DNA from: CAIOZW01 sp049317725
GTDB lineage: Bacteria; Acidobacteriota; Blastocatellia; RBC074
Length of the DNA: 8,383 nucleotides
Direction of reading: 5' to 3'
Assembly (NCBI GenBank): GCA_049317725.1
Contig: JBMOHS010000168.1
Coordinates: 1-8,383, forward strand
Under the pieces are notes generated by a model. It saw only the letters and a program-made list of their open reading frames with translations, was not told the origin of the DNA and ran no database searches. A program made the position numbers and the translations under genes. Each line of letters starts with the position of its first letter. The first letter of the stretch is position 1. Shown one piece after another: positions 1 to 8,383 of this stretch.

Positions 1-65
1 GCCGCGCCTCGGTGCAGGGACGACTGCTGATCCCACGGAACTCCGACCAGAGAGATTGTTGCCAT
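1..65 (-). CDS. Ureohydrolase (arginase/agmatinase family), N-terminal fragment
   Basis: Only the first 21 codons are in the window; the rest lies beyond its left edge. The ATG is at 65-63 on the minus strand, preceded four bases upstream by AAAGGAG (76-70), a strong though closely spaced Shine-Dalgarno. The peptide contains VGVPWDQQSSLHRGA, which follows the first beta-strand and loop of the arginase/agmatinase/formimidoylglutamase fold (hydrophobic strand, G-V-P-x-D, then S-S-x-x-R-G-A). Members of this family use a dimanganese centre to hydrolyse guanidino or amidino groups, releasing urea or formamide, usually in the cytoplasm. The metal-binding histidine and aspartates lie downstream and cannot be seen, so neither activity nor substrate can be assigned. 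The gene follows the TonB-dependent receptor gene on the same strand after 65 nt, so cotranscription is plausible. The call rests on a short but characteristic stretch. Confidence 0.6.
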   Translation of the reverse strand, partial: MATISLVGVPWDQQSSLHRGA

Positions 66-130
66 TGGTCTCCTTTGCCTGAACGGACGATGGTCGCGGA
101 GGACCAAGATTCACTCTTCCCCGGTGCCTC

Positions 131-3304
<3,174 letters not shown>

Positions 3305-3331
3305 AATGATTGCCTTGCTCCATTGCTTTTC

Positions 3332-3360
3332 GGGGCCGCTACCCAGCACGGGGAGGCCCC
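3332..3360 (-). promoter_or_regulatory. GC-rich hairpin in the leader of the receptor gene
   Basis: GGGGCC (3332-3337) and GGCCCC (3355-3360) form a perfect 6-bp stem. Within the loop CCC and GGG can pair further. It ends 28 nt before the preferred ATG at 3304. No T-tract follows, so it is not an ordinary intrinsic terminator. It could influence mRNA stability or ribosome access. A function is inference only. Confidence 0.3.
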
Positions 3361-3374
3361 AGACCAAAGAGATC

Positions 3375-3403
3375 ACTCTACCAATGCCGCCGGATGGTTG
3401 CAA
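3375..3403 (-). promoter_or_regulatory. Candidate sigma70-type promoter for the receptor gene
   Basis: Read on the minus strand, TTGCAA (3403-3398, 4 of 6 to TTGACA) is separated by 17 bp from TAGAGT (3380-3375, 4 of 6 to TATAAT). Transcription would start near 3368, giving a leader of about 65 nt before the ATG at 3304 that includes the GC-rich hairpin. The match is moderate. The preference for the ATG at 3304 over 3436 is consistent with it, because the longer form would have to start upstream of this promoter. Confidence 0.3.
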
Positions 3404-3476
3404 TTTAACGCTTGCACATGGAATAGTACGCGACAATTTCCAGTGTAGTTGCCGAATCGACGCTTGGACTGGGGCT

Positions 3477-3505
3477 CCGTGAGGCAGGTGGCGCGAGGCT
3501 CACGG
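3477..3505 (+). promoter_or_regulatory. Inverted repeat / hairpin upstream of the transporter operon
   Basis: CCGTGAG (3477-3483) and CTCACGG (3499-3505) are perfect 7-bp inverted arms around a 15-nt loop. They lie 85 nt before the first ATG of the operon. No U-tract follows. This could be a leader hairpin or a protein-binding site; I do not recognise a known riboswitch class here. Confidence 0.3.
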
Positions 3506-3557
3506 GCGCTTCCCGGGTAGAACCCCTCCCCTTCCAGCGACGCAGACAGTGGGCGTG

Positions 3558-3570
3558 TCTTGAATCAAGA
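3558..3570. promoter_or_regulatory. 13-bp palindrome just before the operon start
   Basis: TCTTGA-A-TCAAGA is a perfect 6+1+6 palindrome ending 19 nt before the ATG at 3590. It overlaps the alternative TTG start codon of the first gene. Size and symmetry suit a dimeric repressor operator, which is inference. As RNA a one-base loop cannot form, so a DNA site is more likely than a hairpin. Confidence 0.3.
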
Positions 3571-3589
3571 ACAGGCAGTATCGCGGCTC

Positions 3590-3850
3590 ATGACAAAGAA
3601 GGTACTCGGGACAGTTCTCATCGGGATGGCCTACCTGCTCCACCAGGACTTCTGGCATTGGAAAGTCAGTCGGCCGGTGATCTTGGGGATCTTTCCGATC
3701 GGTCTCTTCTACCACATTGTCTACACCATCGCGGTTGCTGGATTGATGGCGTTGCTGGTGCGTCACGCTTGGCCATCCCACCTTGAGCAAGGCTTGGCAG
3801 GGCCAGACGTGGTGGATTCCGGCAATGGCCAGCCACAGGAGGAGGCATAA
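3590..3850 (+). CDS. Small two-helix membrane protein, DUF3311-type, partner of the sodium:solute symporter
   Basis: This is an 86-residue inner-membrane protein with two hydrophobic segments (about residues 5-18 and 31-57). Between them is a conserved-looking aromatic stretch, HQDFWHW, and then the ILGIFPIGLFYH helix entry. This pattern, with an acidic hydrophilic tail, is typical of the DUF3311 family, whose genes often sit directly before a sodium:solute symporter gene and may encode a small accessory subunit. The biochemical role of the family is not established. The stop overlaps the symporter ATG by one base (TAATG), so translation is probably coupled and the pair probably works as one unit. 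The start is uncertain: ATG at 3590 has only a weak AGG about 14 bases upstream, and an in-frame TTG at 3560 would add ten residues, also without a good ribosome binding site. Confidence 0.78.
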   Translation: MTKKVLGTVLIGMAYLLHQDFWHWKVSRPVILGIFPIGLFYHIVYTIAVAGLMALLVRHAWPSHLEQGLAGPDVVDSGNGQPQEEA

Positions 3851-5490
3851 TGGGTTCGAGTCTGCTTCCGACGGTGGTCGTCCTCGGGTATCTGGCCATT
3901 GTTCTCTACATCGGGATCTTCGCCTTCCGGCGGGCGCGACCCGAGCATCCGGCGGAGGACTTCTTCCTGGCGGGGCGCTCGCTGGGCCAGCTCGTCTTTC
4001 TTCTCTCCCTCTTTGGCACCAACATGACGGCCTTCGCGATCCTCGGCTCTTCGGGTCACGCCTTCGCGAATGGGATCGTGACCTTTGGGTTGATGGCCTC
4101 CTCCTCGGCATTGGTCATTCCCCTGGGCATGTATCTCTTTGGAACAAGGGTCTGGGCTCTCGGGAAGCGATACGGGTTCATCACCCCGGTACAGATGTTT
4201 CGAGACCGTTGGGAGTGCGGTCACATCGGCACGGTCATCTTCGTCGTCCAAGCCGCGCTGCTGGTGCCCTACATCATCATCGGGATGATGGGAGGCGGCA
4301 CGGCACTGGCGGCGATCAGTGGGGGCCGTCTCCCCTACTGGGCGGGGGGAGCACTGGTTGGGCTGGTCGTCATGGCCTATGTCTTCTTTGGGGGAATGCG
4401 CGGGACGGCCTGGGTCAACACATTTCAGACGACGCTCTTTCTGCTCTTCGGGACGATCGCGCTCCTCGTCATCGGCTACGGGATGGGTGGATTCGATCGG
4501 GCGATTGCCGAGATGGAGGCCTCCCCAACCCTCTCCCACTGGCTGACCCGCGAGAAGGTTTCGCCGCTCTACTTCTTCAGCTACACCTTCATCCCACTCT
4601 CTTCGCTGACCTTTCCGCACATCTCGATCTTCTGGTTGACGGCGCGGCGGATGGCCCAGTTCCGCGGAACGATCGTCCTCTACCCCCTCTGCATCCTGGC
4701 GATCTGGCTCCCGGCAACATTTCTGGGTGTGGTTGCCAATCGGGCCACCGAGGTCCCGGCGATTGCGGCCAAGCTCGAGGCCCGTCAAGAGCTCTTGGCC
4801 CCCGCCACCCCCCAGACAGAGGCCGAACGGGCCCAGTTGCGCCGTCAGGCGAGTGGCGACGATGTGCTCCTGCGCCTGCTCGAGCACTATGCGCCGATCT
4901 GGCTCGCCGCGCTGCTCGGTGCCGGGATCTTGGCTGCGGTCATGGCGAGCGATTCCCAGATTCTGGCACTCTCGACGATGTTCTCCGAGGATGTCTTTGC
5001 CTACTATGAAGGGCGGGAACGCTTTGGGGAGGCGGCCCAGGTCGTCTTGGGGCGTGTCTTTGTCGTGTTGTTGACCGTCCTCGCCTACCTGATTGCCATC
5101 TGGTCTCCCCAGCCGATCTTCGATCTGGCGGTCCAGTATGCCTTCTCCGGCTTTGCGGCCCTCTCGCCGCTGCTGGTCGCGGCGCTCTTCTGGAAGAGGA
5201 GCACGAAGTGGGGCGCGCTGGCCTCGACCCTCTGGACGGCGGCAGCCGTGACTGCCGTCGCTGTCTTCCAGTGGCTCGTGCCGACCCCGCAGGTGGTCTG
5301 GATGGTTGAAGGAGTCGAAGTCCTGGCACGGACGCCCTCCGGGACCACCATCTTCGGGCTGCTTCCGGTCGTTCCGATGACGCTCCTCTCTGCCGTCTGG
5401 ATGGTCGTTGTCTCGTGGCTGACGGCCCCGCCCACCTCGGCGACCTTGCTTCGTTATTTTCCCAACTATCCAATCCACCGTCAGTCATAG
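3850..5490 (+). CDS. Sodium:solute symporter (SSS / SLC5 family)
   Basis: This is a 546-residue inner-membrane secondary transporter expected to use the sodium gradient for uptake; the substrate is not predictable. The protein is hydrophobic throughout, with about 13 helices of the LeuT-type fold. Family marks include DFFLAGRSLG (about 37-46) after helix 1, FGGMRGTAWVNTFQ (180-193), corresponding to the usual GG-x-x-A/G-V-x-x-T-D-x-x-Q helix, and ILAAVMASDSQILALSTM (360-377). In the last, the small and Ser residues match the helix-8 sodium-2 site. A hydrophilic, helix-prone insert at about 300-347, rich in Glu, Gln, Arg and Ala, separates two helices and is longer than in compact members such as PutP. 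The gene starts in the stop of the DUF3311 gene and is followed 28 nt later by an MFS gene. The long open frame on the opposite strand is a codon-bias shadow. Confidence 0.93.
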   Translation: MGSSLLPTVVVLGYLAIVLYIGIFAFRRARPEHPAEDFFLAGRSLGQLVFLLSLFGTNMTAFAILGSSGHAFANGIVTFGLMASSSALVIPLGMYLFGTRVWALGKRYGFITPVQMFRDRWECGHIGTVIFVVQAALLVPYIIIGMMGGGTALAAISGGRLPYWAGGALVGLVVMAYVFFGGMRGTAWVNTFQTTLFLLFGTIALLVIGYGMGGFDRAIAEMEASPTLSHWLTREKVSPLYFFSYTFIPLSSLTFPHISIFWLTARRMAQFRGTIVLYPLCILAIWLPATFLGVVANRATEVPAIAAKLEARQELLAPATPQTEAERAQLRRQASGDDVLLRLLEHYAPIWLAALLGAGILAAVMASDSQILALSTMFSEDVFAYYEGRERFGEAAQVVLGRVFVVLLTVLAYLIAIWSPQPIFDLAVQYAFSGFAALSPLLVAALFWKRSTKWGALASTLWTAAAVTAVAVFQWLVPTPQVVWMVEGVEVLARTPSGTTIFGLLPVVPMTLLSAVWMVVVSWLTAPPTSATLLRYFPNYPIHRQS

Positions 5491-5518
5491 CGCCCGGTGG
5501 GAATTGAGGAGATTCGAG

Positions 5519-6865
5519 ATGTCCCAGACGTCCACACTCACCGACGAGATGCCGCGGTTGACCCCGATTCAGTGGCTGATCTGCGTCATCGCTGTCATCG
5601 GGTTCGCCTTCGATACCTACGAACTGCTCATGCTCCCGCTGATCATTCGTCCCGCGCTCGAAGGGCTCGGGGGACTCACCTTTGGCAGCCCGGAGTACAA
5701 TCAGTGGCGGGATCTCTTCTTCTATGTTCCCGCGATCAGTGGAGGGATCTTCGGCCTGATCGGGGGCTATCTGACCGACCGCTTGGGACGGCGTCGCGTC
5801 CTGACCTGGAGCATTCTCGTCTACGCATTTTCAGCCTTTGCCGCCGGTTTCGCGACCTCCTTGCCAGTGCTTCTCTTCCTGCGCTGCACGACGTTTGTCG
5901 GCGTTTGTGTCGAATTCGTGGCGGCCGTCGCCTGGCTTGCCGAACTCTTCTCCCACCCCAAACAACGCGAGAAGGTGCTGGGCTACACGCAGGCCTTCTC
6001 CTCGCTTGGCGGGGTCATGGTCAGTGGGATGGCCTACCTCATTGCGCGGAACGTTGATGCCCTCCCATTGATCTACGGTCGGCAGGAAGACTGGCGGTAC
6101 CTGCTCATCTCAGGGATCATCCCGGCGGTCCCGTTGATCCTCATTCGCCCCTTCCTGCCGGAATCACCTGTCTGGCGCGAGAAGAAGATGGCGGGGACGT
6201 TGCGTCGCCCGAACCTCGGCGAACTCTTTCAGCCCGCCTATCGGCGAACGACGATCGTCAGCACGTTGATGTTTGCGTGCAGTCTCGGGATTGCCTTTGG
6301 TGCCATCCAGCAGATTCCCCAGATCGTTCCCGGCTTGGCCGAGGTGAGCCTGCTCCCTCGCCCCCAACAACGACCCATCGTTGCGACGGTTCAGCAATGG
6401 CAAGAGATCGGGGGGCTGGTCGGCCGGTTCCTTCTCGCGGCCCTCGTTCTGGTGATCGTCAGTCGCCGCTGGCTGATTCGGGTCTTCCAGATCCCCGGCC
6501 TCATCATCCTCCCGATCGTCTTCCTCTTTCCGGCTACTTCCAGCCTGGAGGGGCTCAAGTGGGGCATCTTCTTCTGCGGCCTCTTCACCGTGGCCCAGCT
6601 CAGCTTCTGGGGAAACTACCTCCCTCGCGTCTATCCCACCCACCTTCGCGGGACCGGCGAGAGCTTCGCCGCCAATATCGGCGGCCGGATGATCGGAACC
6701 TCGGCCGCCTTGCTGACGACCCGCCTCATCGGCTGGATGCCGGAAGGCTCCCCGGCGACCCGGCTCGCCTATGCCGCGGCGGCCGTGGGGACACTCCTCT
6801 ACGCGGTTGGCCTGCTTCTCAGCTTCTTTCTCCCCGAGCCAGCAACCGATGACCTTCCGGAGTGA
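5519..6865 (+). CDS. Major facilitator superfamily transporter
   Basis: This is a 448-residue, 12-helix inner-membrane carrier, probably proton-coupled. I chose the ATG at 5519 because GAGGAG (5506-5511) lies seven bases before it; the TTG at 5504 would overlap that site. Visible marks are FAFDTYEL in helix 1 (acidic D32), the motif-A loop GGYLTDRLGRRR between helices 2 and 3 (82-93), and RPFLPESPVW after helix 6 (210-219), as in sugar- and aromatic-acid-type carriers. A short central loop and YPTHLRGTGESFAANIGGR before helix 11 (372-390) are also typical of metabolite:H+ symporters. The substrate cannot be named. The gene is third in the DUF3311-symporter-MFS operon and lies 28 nt after the symporter stop. 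Two unrelated secondary carriers in one operon suggest either two related substrates or import plus export; this is inference. Confidence 0.92.
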   Translation: MSQTSTLTDEMPRLTPIQWLICVIAVIGFAFDTYELLMLPLIIRPALEGLGGLTFGSPEYNQWRDLFFYVPAISGGIFGLIGGYLTDRLGRRRVLTWSILVYAFSAFAAGFATSLPVLLFLRCTTFVGVCVEFVAAVAWLAELFSHPKQREKVLGYTQAFSSLGGVMVSGMAYLIARNVDALPLIYGRQEDWRYLLISGIIPAVPLILIRPFLPESPVWREKKMAGTLRRPNLGELFQPAYRRTTIVSTLMFACSLGIAFGAIQQIPQIVPGLAEVSLLPRPQQRPIVATVQQWQEIGGLVGRFLLAALVLVIVSRRWLIRVFQIPGLIILPIVFLFPATSSLEGLKWGIFFCGLFTVAQLSFWGNYLPRVYPTHLRGTGESFAANIGGRMIGTSAALLTTRLIGWMPEGSPATRLAYAAAAVGTLLYAVGLLLSFFLPEPATDDLPE

Positions 6866-6889
6866 TTGGGACCACGACGAAACACCCGC

Positions 6890-6917
6890 TTGATTTCCAC
6901 GGGAGCAGGATTATAGG
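6890..6917 (+). promoter_or_regulatory. Candidate promoter for the cytochrome c gene
   Basis: TTGATT (6890-6895) and TATAGG (6912-6917) are separated by 16 bp, and each matches 4 of 6 consensus bases. A start near 6925 would place the inverted repeats at 6927-7008 at the very beginning of a leader of about 140 nt. One CGCTTGA copy (6887-6893) overlaps the -35 box and the next (6927-6933) sits at the inferred start site, an arrangement suited to repression. Confidence 0.3.
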
Positions 6918-6926
6918 ATACAAATA

Positions 6927-7008
6927 CGCTTGAGGAGGGGCCCTCCACCGGGCTGATCAAGCGAGGTTGGGGCGAGATTCAATCGATTCATTCATCCCGA
7001 GTCGCCCC
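6927..7008 (+). promoter_or_regulatory. Two adjacent stem-loops in the cytochrome c leader
   Basis: The first element has arms CGCTTGA (6927-6933) and TCAAGCG (6957-6963), enclosing a smaller hairpin GGAGG-GGC-CCTCC (6934-6946). The second has arms GGGGCGA (6969-6975) and TCGCCCC (7002-7008) around a 26-nt loop that includes the palindrome AATCGATT. Neither is followed by a U-tract, so termination of the upstream operon is possible but not supported. Alternatives are a structured mRNA leader or repressor sites. It matches no riboswitch consensus I know. Confidence 0.35.
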
Positions 7009-7066
7009 GGCGTGTATCCAAACGTTATGCCGATGCTGAAAAGACGATAACAAAGGAACAGTACCC

Positions 7067-7426
7067 ATGAAGAAGCTCTTTACCCTGCTGATGGTCTTGC
7101 TGATGACCTCCTTGTGTGGCCCTGCCCTCTGGTCCGGAGCGGCTCCCATCCCTCCCAATGCCCAAGCGAAAGGCGGCCGGAAGGCGATCGCCGCACTGTA
7201 TGAGACCCAATGCGCGAAATGCCATAGCTCCGATGGAAAAGGACTGGAGAGCCTGCAGCCCCCGGATTTTACAGATCCAAAATGGCAGGCGTCCCGAACC
7301 AACAAGCAATTGACCAATGGCATCAACAATGGCGTTGGCATCATGCCCGGCTTCAAAGGAGCCCTCAAGCCCACCGAGGTCGCTGCCATGGTTCGCTACG
7401 TCCGTGCTTTTGGACCTGCCAAATAG
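7067..7426 (+). CDS. Monohaem c-type cytochrome (class I), exported
   Basis: This is a 119-residue periplasmic electron-transfer protein. The ATG at 7067 has AAAGGA (7052-7057) nine bases upstream. Residues 1 to about 26 are a Sec signal (MKK, then a Leu/Met-rich core, cleavage probably near SGA-AP); the LCG near the core does not make a lipobox. The mature domain of about 93 residues carries the single haem-attachment motif CAKCH (49-53) followed by SSDGKG. GIMPGFKG (91-98) supplies Met93 as the probable sixth haem ligand, and a final amphipathic helix (VAAMVRYVRAF) is typical of the cbb3-type/class I fold. Its partner oxidoreductase is not nearby, so the donor and acceptor are unknown. It appears to be a single-gene unit between a structured leader and a strong terminator. 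Confidence 0.93.
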   Translation: MKKLFTLLMVLLMTSLCGPALWSGAAPIPPNAQAKGGRKAIAALYETQCAKCHSSDGKGLESLQPPDFTDPKWQASRTNKQLTNGINNGVGIMPGFKGALKPTEVAAMVRYVRAFGPAK

Positions 7427-7454
7427 CGCCCCCTCCCCAAGCAGAATCGACGAA

Positions 7455-7500
7455 AGGCCGTCGGGAGTCATCTGATACTCCGGACGGCCTCTCTCTTTTT
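7455..7500 (+). terminator. Rho-independent terminator after the cytochrome c gene
   Basis: AGGCCGTCGGGAGT (7455-7468) pairs with ACTCCGGACGGCCT (7477-7490): 13 of 14 positions match, with one G-G mismatch, around an 8-nt loop. The run CTCTCTTTTT follows immediately (7491-7500). It lies 29 nt after the cytochrome stop codon. It should end the cytochrome transcript and insulate the region to its right. Confidence 0.9.
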
Positions 7501-8132
7501 CCACCAGCGTTGGAACGCTTGGTCTGACGGCTGCACGTGGGATGATCGGGGCGGGGAAGAGGCGGGGAGCTGAAAGGAAGGACGAAGGGGGATTCAAGGA
7601 GGGGTTGGGCCAGTCCCAACGTGCAGCCTGCCGATACGTAATTCATTACCATTTCGGGGATGTCGTCACCCTTGGCGATTCTTCTCGCCTCTCCCCGGAC
7701 AGAAGAGCCCGATCCATCTCACTGGTTCGGGAGATTCTCTCCTGACGCGATAGAGTAAAGCAAGCGGCGTGCCACAGGTCTGGTTGATGGTGGAACAGAA
7801 GAGAAGTCTATTCAATGCAATATGTTAAGTCGACTGCACCATCACTGTTCGACGGACCGGCTCGACCCCTGACGCAGACTGTTGACAGACCAACGTCGAA
7901 GTCCCGCTCCATCTGTCACTGATGAGTGACATTCCTGCCCCGGCCCCTCAGATCGTTAACCGGAACCGGGGGGCAGCCAGAGGAGAACCTTCCCTTGCCT
8001 TCTCAATCAATCTCAGGCACAGTTCGCCTGTTGCCCGATCAAGGCAGGAGTTCCTCTGCTCCAGTCTCCTGATTCCTTCGATCTGCTCCATCCCTGTTCT
8101 TCCCCTGTTCTGACGTGGAAGGAGGCTCCGCC
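7501..8132. other. Intergenic stretch without a credible gene
   Basis: About 630 nt lie between the terminator and the DUF2235 gene. The only plus-strand open frames of note (7542-7745 and 7922-8113) lack ribosome binding sites and recognisable composition, and the minus-strand frames run back across the terminator into the cytochrome gene. I see no tRNA-like T-loop with matching stem and no insertion-sequence ends. Small structures present are the palindrome at 7914-7931, a bulged hairpin at 8016-8035 (GGCACAG / CTGTTGCC), and a tandem CCTGTTCT at 8093-8100 and 8104-8111 just before the next gene. A long 5' leader for the hydrolase gene or a small RNA is possible but not shown. Confidence 0.5.
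7914..7931. promoter_or_regulatory. Perfect 7+4+7 palindrome, candidate operator or hairpin
   Basis: TGTCACT-GATG-AGTGACA is an uninterrupted inverted repeat about 200 bp before the DUF2235 start. A consensus -35 hexamer TTGACA sits upstream at 7882-7887, but I find no good -10 box at the right distance. The TGTCA/TGACA half-sites resemble operators of dimeric helix-turn-helix regulators in general; no specific regulator can be named. Confidence 0.35.
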
Positions 8133-8383
8133 TTGCCCAAAAATATCGTGCTCTTTTCGGATGGGACTGGTAACAGTGCCAACAAGCTCTTCAAGACGAA
8201 TGTCTGGCGACTCTATCAGGCGCTCGATCTCAACCCGGATCCAGGCAAGCCAACACAGCTCCCCTACCACGACGATGGTGTTGGGACCTCTTCCCTCGGC
8301 TTTCTGGCCGCGCTGGGCGGGGCCTTTGGATATGGCCTCAAACGGAACGTGCTCGACCTCTACTGTTTTCTCAGCCGCCACTA
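8133..8383 (+). CDS. DUF2235 family (Tle1-like alpha/beta hydrolase), N-terminal fragment
   Basis: The first 83 codons are present; the gene runs off the right edge. The start is TTG at 8133, chosen because AAGGAGG (8119-8125) lies seven bases upstream. An in-frame GTG at 8115 overlaps that site and is unlikely. The peptide opens with a hydrophobic strand and FSDGTGNS (8-15), then TNVWRLYQAL and YHDDGVGT (45-52), followed by a Gly/Ala-rich segment and a helix (LDLYCFLSRH). This FDGTGN / TNV / Y-x-x-GVGT order is the hallmark of DUF2235, which includes the Tle1 phospholipase effectors of type VI secretion. Many members are stand-alone proteins with no type VI context. The nucleophile elbow (GFSRGA-like) and the other catalytic residues lie outside the window. 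No VgrG, PAAR or immunity gene is visible on the left side. Confidence 0.85.
   Translation, partial: MPKNIVLFSDGTGNSANKLFKTNVWRLYQALDLNPDPGKPTQLPYHDDGVGTSSLGFLAALGGAFGYGLKRNVLDLYCFLSRH

Noticed and set aside
91..106. TGGTC-GCGGAG-GACCA hairpin between the receptor and the ureohydrolase.
   Set aside because: The stem is only 5 bp with no T-tract on the minus strand, so it is too weak to call a terminator.
3305..3436. The 44-residue N-terminal extension of the receptor from the ATG at 3436.
   Set aside because: It would place the signal peptide internally and includes the candidate promoter and leader hairpin; the ATG at 3304 gives a normal signal peptide.
3763..5478. A 571-codon open frame on the minus strand opposite the symporter gene.
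   Set aside because: Its product is a low-complexity, Arg/Asp/Glu/Gly-rich string with no fold-like pattern, typical of the antisense frame of a GC-rich membrane-protein gene. The plus-strand symporter has clear family motifs.
7542..7745. A 67-codon open frame after the cytochrome terminator.
   Set aside because: No Shine-Dalgarno precedes its ATG, the product is Arg-rich with no recognisable pattern, and there is no conserved context.
7785..7844. Inverted 8-bp arms TGATGGTG and CACCATCA flanking an AT-richer stretch.
   Set aside because: The arms are 44 bp apart. An 8-bp match at that range is expected about once by chance in a region this size, and nothing else supports a mobile-element end or hairpin.
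7847..7852. GTTCGA, resembling a tRNA T-loop.
   Set aside because: The flanking bases do not form a T-stem and no acceptor or anticodon arm can be built around it.
7922..8113. A 63-codon open frame ending just before the DUF2235 gene.
   Set aside because: Its ATG lies inside the 7914-7931 palindrome with no ribosome binding site, and its composition is that of random translated sequence.

Overview
The window looks like a GC-rich, Gram-negative chromosome segment, most likely from an acidobacterium (Acidobacteriota). The main clue is the roughly 1,050-residue outer-membrane protein on the minus strand. It has an N-terminal carboxypeptidase-regulatory-like domain followed by a TonB plug with the ELPLNGRN / LLQPGV signature, an architecture strongly expanded in that phylum. 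The phylum call is inference from this one family plus general style (GC-rich codons, TTG start use); it was not computed.

Layout, left to right. (1) At 1-65, minus strand, is the first 21 codons of a gene with its own Shine-Dalgarno. The visible peptide matches the start of the arginase/agmatinase (ureohydrolase) fold. (2) At 131-3304, minus strand, is the TonB-dependent receptor-like gene, lying 65 nt upstream of the ureohydrolase and plausibly cotranscribed with it. (3) At 3305-3589 is a divergent intergenic region with a candidate receptor promoter, two GC-rich hairpins and a 13-bp palindrome. (4) At 3590-6865, plus strand, is a tight three-gene transport operon: a small two-helix DUF3311-type membrane protein, a sodium:solute symporter whose ATG overlaps the previous stop by one base, and a major facilitator superfamily transporter 28 nt further on. 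(5) At 6866-7066 is a leader/promoter region with three copies of CGCTTGA and two stacked inverted repeats, followed by a monohaem cytochrome c gene (7067-7426) and a convincing rho-independent terminator (7455-7500). (6) At 7501-8132 there are about 630 nt without a credible gene, containing a perfect 7+4+7 palindrome. (7) At 8133-8383, plus strand, is the start of a DUF2235 (Tle1-like alpha/beta hydrolase) gene with a TTG start and strong ribosome binding site, cut off by the window end.

Working together: the left half could be one nutrient-acquisition locus, with an outer-membrane receptor, a cytoplasmic ureohydrolase for a guanidino or amidino compound, and two inner-membrane secondary transporters divergently expressed from the same control region. 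The substrate cannot be read from the sequence and the grouping is inference. The cytochrome c and the DUF2235 hydrolase look like separate transcription units. I found no mobile element, CRISPR array, tRNA or rRNA, and no clearly novel system. The points most worth checking are the receptor-ureohydrolase-transporter grouping and the repeated CGCTTGA motif before the cytochrome gene.
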